A program made the position numbers and the translations under genes. This document shows positions 6,418 to 12,165 of a DNA stretch of 12,176 nt, in pieces. Source of the stretch: DASXMX01 sp036794395 (GTDB lineage Bacteria > Planctomycetota > Phycisphaerae > Tepidisphaerales > Tepidisphaeraceae); contig DAIRGS010000216.1 of the NCBI GenBank assembly GCA_036794395.1, positions 1-12,176 on the forward strand, given 5' to 3'. Under the pieces are notes generated by a model. It had not been told where the DNA came from and ran no database searches. It worked only from the letters and a program-made list of their open reading frames with translations. Every line of letters begins with the position of its first letter. Within the stretch, counting starts at the first letter, position 1.

Positions 6418-7383
6418 GTGTTGGTTTTGAATCAGATAGAAAAGGGTTCGGCGGTGGCGGCGCGGTCGGTGTTGCAATTGATTGGCAACACGCCGCTGCT
6501 TTCGTTTGTGCGGGTGACGCGAAGTGTTGCGCCGGTTGAGATTTATGCGAAGGCGGAATGGTACAACCCCGGAGGGAGCGTTAAGGATCGAGCGGCGCTG
6601 AGCATGATTTTGGATGGGGAGCGGAGGGGGTTGCTGACTCCGGATAAGACGATCATCGATGCAACCAGTGGAAATACGGGGATCGCCTACGCGATGATCG
6701 CTGCGGAGCGGAGGTATAAGGTGAAGCTCGCGCTGCCGCGTAATGCAAGCGTGGAGCGGAAGCAGAGTCTGATCGCGTATGGGGCGGAATTGGTTCTGAC
6801 AGATCCCACCGAGAGCACGGACGGGGCGCAGCGGTATGTGAAGAGCCTGGTGGAGAGCGATCCGGAGAAATATTTCTATCCGGACCAGTACAACAATGAC
6901 GCGAACTGGCGGGCGCATTATGAGACGACGGCGATGGAGATCTGGGACCAGACGCGGGGGCGGGTGACGCATTTTGTGACGGGGATGGGGACGAGCGGGA
7001 CGTTTATAGGGGTGACACGTCGGTTGAAGGAATTGAATCCGGCGATTCGGTGCATCAGTTTACAGCCGGATTCGCCACTGCATGGGCTGGAGGGGTTGAA
7101 GCACATGGAGACGGCGCTGGTGCCGGGGATTTACGATCCGGGGATTGCCGACGATCAGATTGAGATTGCGACGGAGGATGCGCATCAGATGGTGTTGAGG
7201 CTGGCGCGGGAGGAAGGGTATCTGGTGGGGGTGTCGTCTGGGGCGAACCTGATGGGGGCGATGAAGATTGCGGCGGATTTGAAGGAAGGGGTGGTTGTCA
7301 CTATTTTTTGCGACTCGGCTGCCAAGTATCTGTCGGAGGATTTCTGGCAGGACACGGTGAGCGAAGCGGAGAATTGGCCGTGA
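6418..7383 (+). CDS. cysM: Cysteine synthase B-like PLP enzyme (CysM family)
   Basis: This is a fold-type II PLP enzyme of the cysteine synthase/cystathionine beta-synthase family, 321 residues. The PLP lysine is K56 in NPGGSVKDR. The substrate loop is TSGNTG (83-88), the phosphate-binding loop GMGTSGT (189-195), and GVSSGAN (271-277) and CDSAAKYLS (298-306) follow. The segment HGLEGLKHMETALVPGIYDP (222-241) matches the CysM branch rather than CysK. There the Arg220 of mycobacterial CysM, which recognises O-phosphoserine, appears to be K228. The GTG start at 6418 has an AGGA seven bases upstream. The stop overlaps the GTG of the JAMM gene, so the two are translationally coupled. That pairing suggests a protein-bound sulfur donor as in the CysO route, but this is inference. 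Cystathionine or O-acetylserine chemistry remains possible. Confidence 0.88.
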   Translation: MLVLNQIEKGSAVAARSVLQLIGNTPLLSFVRVTRSVAPVEIYAKAEWYNPGGSVKDRAALSMILDGERRGLLTPDKTIIDATSGNTGIAYAMIAAERRYKVKLALPRNASVERKQSLIAYGAELVLTDPTESTDGAQRYVKSLVESDPEKYFYPDQYNNDANWRAHYETTAMEIWDQTRGRVTHFVTGMGTSGTFIGVTRRLKELNPAIRCISLQPDSPLHGLEGLKHMETALVPGIYDPGIADDQIEIATEDAHQMVLRLAREEGYLVGVSSGANLMGAMKIAADLKEGVVVTIFCDSAAKYLSEDFWQDTVSEAENWP

Positions 7384-7820
7384 TTCAGCTCGTGTTGAAA
7401 GCGGAGTTGCGAAGGCAGATTGAGGCTGAAGGTTCGGCCGCGTTTCCCAATGAGTGTTGCGGGATATTGATTGGGCGGGATGTGCGCGATGATCAGGGTG
7501 AGCGGCGGGGGGTAGATCGGTTGATGGCGGGGCAGAATGTATTTGAGGCGGATGAACGGTACCACCGGTTTTCGATCGATCCGCGCGTGCAGCTTCAGGC
7601 GGAGCGCGAGGCGGAGGAGGAGGGGAAGATGGTGGTGGGATTTTATCATAGCCATCCGAATCATCCGGCGCGGCCGAGCGAGTACGATCGGGAGCATGGA
7701 TGGCCGTTTTACAGCTATGTGATCGTTTCGATTTTGGATGGGAAGCCGGATGTGATGACGAGTTGGGTGTTGGATGATGTGACGGAGCAGTTTGGTGAGC
7801 AATTGATAATGGACAATTGA
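7380..7820 (+). CDS. JAMM/Mov34 (M67) metallopeptidase, Mec-like
   Basis: This is a 146-residue zinc metalloprotease-type protein. The complete JAMM motif is present: E25 (PNECCGIL), then H90-S-H92, seven residues, S100, two residues, D103 (YHSHPNHPARPSEYD). In mycobacteria a homologue, Mec, frees cysteine from the C-terminus of the carrier CysO after CysM has added it. The start is the GTG at 7380, whose last two bases are inside the cysM TGA, giving a GTGA overlap; longer in-frame starts lie within cysM. The neighbour makes a Mec-type role likely. No ThiS/MoaD-like CysO gene is in the window. The last residues, QLIMDN, and the stop are encoded by an intergenic heptamer repeat. Alternatives are a generic deconjugating peptidase. 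Confidence 0.9.
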   Translation: MIQLVLKAELRRQIEAEGSAAFPNECCGILIGRDVRDDQGERRGVDRLMAGQNVFEADERYHRFSIDPRVQLQAEREAEEEGKMVVGFYHSHPNHPARPSEYDREHGWPFYSYVIVSILDGKPDVMTSWVLDDVTEQFGEQLIMDN

Positions 7821-7832
7821 CAGTTGACAATT
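7805..7832. repeat. Heptamer tandem repeat (gacaatt / gacagtt)
   Basis: Four 7-bp units are read: gataatg, gacaatt, gacagtt and gacaatt. They start inside the 3' end of the JAMM gene and supply its stop codon. They match the gttgtca-type repeats on the opposite strand (aattgtc, aactgtc). Confidence 0.75.
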
Positions 7833-7935
7833 GCAGGCTTGAGTAGTTGCAGTTGTCCGCTGCTGATGAAGCAGGATGGGGACGATTGGTTGCTGAGGTA
7901 AATCAACAGTACGCGATGCGCTAATTGGAGTTCTT

Positions 7936-8898
7936 ATGCCGCTGAAACCACAAGGTCGGATTTTTAATGACATCACTGAGACGATCGGCGGGACGCCGTT
8001 GGTGAGGATCAATCGGTTGGTTCCGAAGGATCATGCGACCGTGCTGGTGAAGTGTGAGTTTTTCAATCCGATGGCGAGCGTGAAGGATCGGATTGGGCTG
8101 GCGATGATCGAGGCGGGGGAGCGGGCGGGGAAGATTGATAAGGATACAGTGATCGTTGAGCCGACCAGCGGGAACACGGGAATTGCGCTGGCGTTCGTGT
8201 GCGCGGCGAAGGGGTATAAGCTGATTTTGACGATGCCGGAGTCGATGAGCATCGAGCGACGGCGGCTGCTCAAGGCACTGGGGGCGGAAGTGGTGCTGAC
8301 GCCGGCCGCGGAAGGGATGAAGGGATCGATTCAGAAAGCGGAACAGATTCGGGATGAGCATAAGAAGAGCTTCATGCCGCAGCAGTTTCAGAATCCGGCC
8401 AATCCCGAGATTCACAAGAGCACGACGGCGGAGGAGATCTGGCAGGATACGAATGGCGCGGTGGATATTCTGGTATCTGGAGTGGGGACGGGCGGGACGA
8501 TTACGGGAGTTGCGGAAGTGATTAAGCCGCGGAAGCCGAGCTTCAGGGCGATCGCGGTGGAGCCGGTGACTTCGCCGGTGATTGCCCAGACGATGAATCA
8601 TGAACCGCTGAAGCCGGGGCGGCACAAGATCCAGGGGATTGGCGCGGGGTTTGTGCCGGAGAACCTGCATACTGCGATCGTGGATGAAGTCATCCAAATC
8701 ACGGACGAAGAGGCCTTTGCCTGGGCGCGGCGGCTGGCGAAGGAAGAGGGGATTTTCGGGGGGATCAGCAGCGGCGGGAACATCGCCGCGGCGGCGAAGG
8801 TGGCGGCGCGGCCGGAAAATAAGGGGAAGATGATTGTGACGGTGATGTGCAGCTTTGGGGAGCGATATCTCAGTACGCCACTCTTCGATGAGGAATAA
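7936..8898 (+). CDS. cysK: Cysteine synthase A (O-acetylserine sulfhydrylase)
   Basis: CysK uses PLP to replace the acetyl group of O-acetyl-L-serine with sulfide, giving L-cysteine, in the cytoplasm. The 320 residues are the normal length. The PLP lysine is K50 in NPMASVKDR, the asparagine loop is TSGNTG (77-82), and the PLP phosphate loop is GVGTGGT (182-188). KIQGIGAGFVPENL (231-244) and the C-terminal SFGERYLSTPLF are typical of CysK and not CysM. The ATG at 7936 has GGAG five bases upstream. It sits 115 bp after the JAMM gene and 94 bp before cysC; both gaps contain heptamer repeats. It is the second cysteine synthase in the cluster, so two sulfur donors or serine esters may be used. Confidence 0.96.
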   Translation: MPLKPQGRIFNDITETIGGTPLVRINRLVPKDHATVLVKCEFFNPMASVKDRIGLAMIEAGERAGKIDKDTVIVEPTSGNTGIALAFVCAAKGYKLILTMPESMSIERRRLLKALGAEVVLTPAAEGMKGSIQKAEQIRDEHKKSFMPQQFQNPANPEIHKSTTAEEIWQDTNGAVDILVSGVGTGGTITGVAEVIKPRKPSFRAIAVEPVTSPVIAQTMNHEPLKPGRHKIQGIGAGFVPENLHTAIVDEVIQITDEEAFAWARRLAKEEGIFGGISSGGNIAAAAKVAARPENKGKMIVTVMCSFGERYLSTPLFDEE

Positions 8899-8901
8899 CG
8901 G

Positions 8902-8936
8902 CTTGTCAGTTGTCCGTGGTTAGTGGTCAGTTGTTG
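8902..8936. repeat. Heptamer tandem repeat after cysK (5 units)
   Basis: Five consecutive heptamers are read: cttgtca, gttgtcc, gtggtta, gtggtca and gttgttg. They begin three bases after the cysK stop codon. The unit is the same as in 2015-2040. Confidence 0.8.
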
Positions 8937-8970
8937 ACTCCGGACAGCTTTGTTTCATTGCAACTGACCA
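8924..8970. repeat. 10-bp inverted repeat in the cysK-cysC gap
   Basis: tggtcagttg (8924-8933) and caactgacca (8961-8970) are perfect reverse complements with a 27-nt loop that also contains gactccggac. The transcript between cysK and cysC can fold here. No T-run follows, so it is not a standard terminator. It ends 22 bp before the cysC start. Confidence 0.6.
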
Positions 8971-8992
8971 TCCAATTAGTGACAGCTTTCAA

Positions 8993-9604
8993 ATGGCAGA
9001 ACAAAAAGCGACGAATATTACATGGCACGAAGGATCGGTCTCGCGGCAGGAGCGGGAACAGCTTTTGAACCAGAAGGGCGTAACGGTCTGGATGACGGGG
9101 CTGAGCGCCTCGGGGAAGAGCACGATTGCGTGCATCCTGGAGCAGATGCTGCTGCACAAGAAGAAGCACGCGTATCGGCTGGATGGGGACAACATTCGTA
9201 TGGGGTTGAATAAGAATCTGGGGTTCAGCGCCGAGGATCGGGCGGAGAATATTCGCCGGATTGGGGAGGTGGCGAAGTTGTTTGCCGATGCGGGGTCGAT
9301 CGCGATCACGAGCTTTATCAGCCCGTACAAGAAGGATCGGGATGCGGTTCGGGCGAGCAATAAGCCGGGCGAGTTTATTGAGGTTTATGTGAATGTTTCG
9401 CTGGCGGGGGCGGAGAAGCGCGATCCGAAGGGATTGTATAAGAAGGCGCGGGCGGGGCAGATAAAGGGATTTACGGGGATTGACGATCCGTACGAGGCTC
9501 CAGATAAGGCCGAGATCGTGATTGATACGGAGACGACTTCGGCGGGGGACGCGGCGGCGCAGATATTGAGTTATCTGGAGAAGGGCGGGTATTTGGCGGC
9601 TTGA
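8993..9604 (+). CDS. cysC: Adenylylsulfate (APS) kinase
   Basis: CysC phosphorylates the 3'-OH of adenosine 5'-phosphosulfate with ATP to give PAPS, in the cytoplasm. The 203-residue stand-alone kinase has the P-loop GLSASGKST (36-44), LDGDNIR (63-69), the ENIRRIGEVAKLFADAG helix, SFISPY (107-112) and the lid segment KGLYKKARAGQIKGFTGIDDPYE (146-168). Nothing is fused to it; the ATP sulfurylase must be encoded elsewhere. The ATG at 8993 has no clear ribosome binding site. The usual Cys before EKRDPKG is an alanine (A140). It is placed after cysK and before the PHP-domain gene. Its product may feed CysH, or sulfotransferases, which are common in planctomycetes. Confidence 0.96.
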   Translation: MAEQKATNITWHEGSVSRQEREQLLNQKGVTVWMTGLSASGKSTIACILEQMLLHKKKHAYRLDGDNIRMGLNKNLGFSAEDRAENIRRIGEVAKLFADAGSIAITSFISPYKKDRDAVRASNKPGEFIEVYVNVSLAGAEKRDPKGLYKKARAGQIKGFTGIDDPYEAPDKAEIVIDTETTSAGDAAAQILSYLEKGGYLAA

Positions 9605-9632
9605 GGTTTTGGCGTGTCAGACGCGGGAGATT

Positions 9633-9658
9633 GGGCTACTCGACTTGTTGAATAGCCC
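9633..9658. repeat. Hairpin 1 downstream of cysC
   Basis: gggcta (9633-9638) pairs with tagccc (9653-9658). After one mismatch, tcga pairs with ttga around a cttg tetraloop. It starts 28 bases after the cysC stop and has no T-run, so termination is uncertain. Confidence 0.55.
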
Positions 9659-9678
9659 TGCATTCGCCCTCACCCCGG

Positions 9679-9699
9679 CCCTCTCCCGGAGGGAGAGGG
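9679..9699. repeat. Hairpin 2: ccctctccc / gggagaggg
   Basis: A perfect 9-bp GC-rich stem with a gga loop. It belongs to the widespread 'ccctctcccgggagaggg' class of intergenic bacterial palindromes. It lies in the 147-bp gap between cysC and the PHP gene. Confidence 0.75.
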
Positions 9700-9704
9700 G
9701 GAAA

Positions 9705-9730
9705 GAGGGCGGACACGGGGGTCCGCCCTC
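9705..9730. repeat. Hairpin 3: gagggcggac / gtccgccctc
   Basis: A perfect 10-bp stem with a six-base loop, acgggg. Eight bases separate it from a cagggtttt-like run, so it resembles but does not fit a standard terminator. It ends 12 bases before the GGAG of the PHP gene and could affect ribosome access. Confidence 0.7.
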
Positions 9731-9742
9731 ACAGGGTTTTGT

Positions 9743-9746
9743 GGAG
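9743..9746 (+). promoter_or_regulatory. Ribosome binding site of the PHP gene
   Basis: GGAG lies five bases before the GTG at 9752, supporting that non-ATG start. Confidence 0.6.
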
Positions 9747-9751
9747 ATTCC

Positions 9752-10621
9752 GTGACGAACGGCTTCGTTGATTTGCATTGTCATTCCACCGCATCGGATG
9801 GGACGTATTCGCCGACCGAGGTGATCGAGTTGGCGGTGTCGCGTGGGTTGTCAGGTTTGGCGTTGACGGATCATGATACGATTGGGGGCGTTGCGGAGGC
9901 GGAGAAGGCGGCGAAGAAGGCGGGGCTGGATTTCTTGCCGGGGATTGAGATCAGCTGTGATGTGCCGCGGCCGGCGACGATGCATTTGCTCGGGTATGGG
10001 GTCAATCCTGCGAGTCCGGTACTGCTGGATCTGACGACGCGGCTGATTGAGGGGCGGAACGATCGAAATCCACGGATTATCCGGAAGCTCAATGAGCTTG
10101 GCGTGGCGATCACGATGGAGGAGTTGGAGCAGGAGGCGGGAGGGACAGTGATCGGGCGGCCGCACATCGCGGCGATTTTGTTGCGGAAGGGGTACGTGAG
10201 TTCGATCAAGCAGGCGTTCGATAAATATCTGGCGCAGGGAGCCCCGGCGTATTTTGACAAGGAACGGCTTACTTCAAAGCAGGCAATTGAGTTGGTTCAG
10301 CAGAGCGGCGGGATTGCTGTATTGGCGCATCCGGTGCAGTTGCGAACGGAGAATGACGCGCAGCTGGAGCGGATCGTCAAAGATTTGACGGACCTGGGGC
10401 TGGCGGGGCTGGAGGTCATTCACAGCGACCATGATGGAACGCTAGTGGACAAATACTCGAAGCTTGCCGACCGGTTTGGGCTGGTTAAGACCGGTGGGAG
10501 CGATTTTCACGGGACGAACAAGAAGAACATCAACTTGGGGACGGCCAATGGCAGGCAGGTGCCGCGGGCGTTTTTTGATACGCTGTTGGCTCGCGTAGCC
10601 GCGGGGGCGAAGGCGGGCTAG
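9752..10621 (+). CDS. PHP-domain phosphoesterase (3',5'-nucleoside bisphosphate phosphatase / RNase AM-like)
   Basis: This is a 289-residue cytoplasmic metallo-phosphoesterase of the PHP superfamily (TrpH/YciV type). The metal-site residues look complete: H9 and H11 (DLHCHSTASDGTYSP), D16, D40 and H41 (TDHDT), E66 (GIEIS), H78 (MHLLGYG), H138 (GRPHIA), H193 (LAHP), and D251 and H253 (GGSDFHG). Characterised relatives remove the 3'-phosphate from pAp and similar nucleotides, or trim RNA from the 5' end. The gene lies between cysC and cysH. Because PAPS use yields pAp, the position suggests pAp recycling in place of CysQ; this is inference from context. The GTG start has GGAG five bases upstream. 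The stop is 29 bp before cysH. Confidence 0.9.
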   Translation: MTNGFVDLHCHSTASDGTYSPTEVIELAVSRGLSGLALTDHDTIGGVAEAEKAAKKAGLDFLPGIEISCDVPRPATMHLLGYGVNPASPVLLDLTTRLIEGRNDRNPRIIRKLNELGVAITMEELEQEAGGTVIGRPHIAAILLRKGYVSSIKQAFDKYLAQGAPAYFDKERLTSKQAIELVQQSGGIAVLAHPVQLRTENDAQLERIVKDLTDLGLAGLEVIHSDHDGTLVDKYSKLADRFGLVKTGGSDFHGTNKKNINLGTANGRQVPRAFFDTLLARVAAGAKAG

Positions 10622-10650
10622 AATCGACCGCGACTATCGCATGTCTCACC

Positions 10651-11418
10651 ATGAACATTACGCAAGAGATTTCTCCAATGCCGGTCGTTGATGAGCAGGT
10701 TGATGTGCCGGCGCTGAACTCGATGTTCGAGACGTCGGACCCGACGAAGATCGTTTCGTGGGCGGCGGCGCAGTTCGGAAACGAAGGGGTGATGACGTCT
10801 TCGTTTGGGGTGGAGTCGGCGCTGTTGCTGCACATGGCGAATCAGGTCATGCCGGGGATTCGGGTGATCATGATCGATACGGGATACCTATTCCCCGAGA
10901 CGTGGCAGCACATGGAGGCGCTGCGGCAGCGATTGAACCTCAACGTGTGGGTGTATCGAACCCGCAACGATCCGATCGCATGGCTGCATCATAATGGCGA
11001 AGAAAACCCGGCATGGCGCAAGGACGTCGATGCATGCTGTGCGGCGAATAAGAATGAACCGATGGAGCGGGCGATGCGGGAACTTGCGCCAAAGGGCTGG
11101 CTGAGGGGGATTCGGCGGAATCAGTCATCGTCGCGGAAGGATGCGCAGTTCGTGTCGTGGTCGCCGCGATATAAGTGCTATGCGATTTCGCCGTTGTTGA
11201 ATTGGACCGGACGGGAAATTTTCGCGTACATGAAGAAGCACGATCTGCCGTACCACCCGTTGTTTGAGAAGGGGTATGCGTCAATCGGGTGCAATCCGCT
11301 GAGCTGCACGCGGGCGATTACGGACGGAGATGATCCGCGGGCGGGCCGGTGGGCGGAGGCGGGGAAGGTGGAGTGCGGGATCAATCTGACGAATTCGCTG
11401 GATTCGGCGAATCTGTAG
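10651..11418 (+). CDS. cysH: Phosphoadenylyl-/adenylylsulfate reductase with a variant Fe-S motif
   Basis: CysH reduces APS or PAPS to sulfite using thioredoxin or glutaredoxin, in the cytoplasm. The 255 residues contain the nucleotide-binding SSFGVES (50-56), DTGYLFPET (76-84), RGIRRNQSSSR (152-162) and the C-terminal catalytic cysteine C242 in ECGI. Paired cysteines C129-C130 and a second pair, C214 and C219, are where [4Fe-4S] APS reductases have CC and CxxC. Here the second pair is spaced C-x4-C (GCNPLSCTR), not C-x2-C. An iron-sulfur cluster is therefore likely but its ligand geometry is unusual. APS versus PAPS preference cannot be read off, although cysC nearby suggests PAPS is made. 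An alternative ATG at 10678 (residue 10) has AAGAGA upstream. The stop is 7 bp from the convergent antitoxin stop. Confidence 0.93.
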   Translation: MNITQEISPMPVVDEQVDVPALNSMFETSDPTKIVSWAAAQFGNEGVMTSSFGVESALLLHMANQVMPGIRVIMIDTGYLFPETWQHMEALRQRLNLNVWVYRTRNDPIAWLHHNGEENPAWRKDVDACCAANKNEPMERAMRELAPKGWLRGIRRNQSSSRKDAQFVSWSPRYKCYAISPLLNWTGREIFAYMKKHDLPYHPLFEKGYASIGCNPLSCTRAITDGDDPRAGRWAEAGKVECGINLTNSLDSANL

Positions 11419-11425
11419 TGAATCC

Positions 11426-11758
11426 TCAAGCGGCTGAATTGATGAGTGCTCGAACGCTCTTGGAGACCAATTCAGAGCGACTTAAACCATGTTTCTTGGC
11501 GAACTGGTCGGCTTGCTTCAGCAGATCTCTCTCCACGCTAACCGAAATATTGGTTGTGCCTTTTCCAATCTTTGGACGTCCCATCTTCTTCTTGATCTGA
11601 TGCCATTTGGAACGCTCAGACTTGTTAAGCGGCTTGAATTCCTGCAACAACTCCTTGGTGCTCATGTGGCTCAAGGAGTCGAAAATCTTTTGCTTCTCGG
11701 AATCGGGAAGGGCGTCGAACGATTCTCCGGTCAGTTTTTGGCGGTTGTTTTTCCCCAT
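11426..11758 (-). CDS. Ribbon-helix-helix antitoxin of a BrnT-type toxin-antitoxin pair
   Basis: This is a 110-residue DNA-binding protein that probably neutralises the toxin encoded just before it and represses their operon. The C-terminal part, TNISVSVERDLLKQADQFAK and SRSELVSKSVRALI (69-107), is a classic ribbon-helix-helix/CopG-Arc pattern. The N-terminal 58 residues are charged and helical (DSEKQKIFDSL, STKELLQEFKPLNKSERSKW) and would bind the toxin. Between them, KKKMGRPKIGKG (57-67) has an AT-hook-like GRP core flanked by basic residues. The ATG at 11758 has AGGAG (ctcct at 11767-11771) eight bases upstream. It is 38 bp downstream of the toxin; this toxin-first order is that of brnTA operons. 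It resembles that system but is not a clear BrnA, so no symbol is given. Confidence 0.85.
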   Translation of the reverse strand: MGKNNRQKLTGESFDALPDSEKQKIFDSLSHMSTKELLQEFKPLNKSERSKWHQIKKKMGRPKIGKGTTNISVSVERDLLKQADQFAKKHGLSRSELVSKSVRALINSAA

Positions 11759-11796
11759 TGTTTATTCTCCTCGCGAGTGGGAAAGCCTAGCGCTGA

Positions 11797-12051
11797 TTAC
11801 CGTCGTCGGCGCGTAGTCAGTGGCATGGCATGAATGACGTACATCGTGCGGTCTGAATCGAAGACAAAGATCACGTGAACGATTCGATTGCCGATGCCGC
11901 GACCAATGACGAGATACTTGTCATCTCCAGCTTTTCGTGGGAATCCACGACCTGCGTTTAACACCACTGATTCGATCTCCGCAACCGTGCATCCGTGGCT
12001 GGTGGCATGCTCGCGGTTCCATGCATTCCATCGAAATTCGCCCGCCGCCAT
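11797..12051 (-). CDS. BrnT-family toxin (RelE/ParE-like ribonuclease toxin)
   Basis: This is a small protein of 84 residues from the preferred start MAAGEFRWNAWNREHATSHG. The pattern FxWxxxNxxH...HGCTVAEIESV, then GDDKYLVIGRGIGNRIVHVIFVF, then YVIHAMPLTTRRRR, fits the BrnT family of type II toxins, which cleave RNA and so stop growth. An ATG at 12081 would add ten residues (MFPSNRIITS) that do not look like the family. It also lies upstream of the predicted -10 box and would not be on the transcript from that promoter. The start at 12051 has no Shine-Dalgarno and may be leaderless. The antitoxin follows. Toxicity is known only for relatives, not shown here. Confidence 0.83.
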   Translation of the reverse strand: MAAGEFRWNAWNREHATSHGCTVAEIESVVLNAGRGFPRKAGDDKYLVIGRGIGNRIVHVIFVFDSDRTMYVIHAMPLTTRRRR

Positions 12052-12058
12052 GGATGTA

Positions 12059-12087
12059 ATTATACGATTCGAAGGAAACATCTACAA
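12059..12087 (-). promoter_or_regulatory. Promoter of the toxin-antitoxin operon
   Basis: On the minus strand a perfect TATAAT (12059-12064) is preceded, at 17 bp, by TTGTAG (12082-12087), a partial -35 match. Only seven bases lie between the -10 box and the ATG at 12051, so transcription should start at or next to the start codon, giving a leaderless mRNA. Confidence 0.7.
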
Positions 12088-12109
12088 GACATTTATAATA
12101 TAAATGTCT
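12087..12109. promoter_or_regulatory. 23-bp perfect palindrome, candidate antitoxin operator
   Basis: The arm agacatttata (12087-12097) and its reverse complement tataaatgtct (12099-12109) flank one A. It abuts the -35 box, is strongly AT-rich in a GC-rich region, and sits where an autoregulating ribbon-helix-helix antitoxin would be expected to bind. Binding is inferred, not shown. Confidence 0.7.
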
Positions 12110-12145
12110 GTGGCGGGTCCCGACTAGACCTTAAACAAGCGAATC

Positions 12146-12165
12146 CCCCGCCGTCTTGAGCGGGG
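12146..12165. repeat. GC-rich hairpin at the right edge
   Basis: ccccgc (12146-12151) pairs with gcgggg (12160-12165) across an 8-nt loop. No gene of either strand is visible beyond 12109, so its role is unknown. It may be an intergenic repeat or the terminator of a gene outside the window. Confidence 0.45.

Noticed and set aside
6304..6972. 222-codon minus-strand frame over cysM
   Set aside because: It is arginine/histidine/proline-rich, typical of antisense shadows of GC-rich genes.
7308..7379. Longer JAMM protein starting inside cysM
   Set aside because: The extra 24 residues are the out-of-frame shadow of cysM, and the GTG at 7380 gives a typical GTGA overlap and family N-terminus.
9705..9740. 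Intrinsic terminator after cysC
   Set aside because: The T-run is short and separated from the stem, and the downstream gene is probably co-transcribed; kept only as a hairpin.
12094..12099. TATAAT on the plus strand as a rightward -10 box
   Set aside because: No -35 match lies 16-18 bp upstream, and no plus-strand gene follows.
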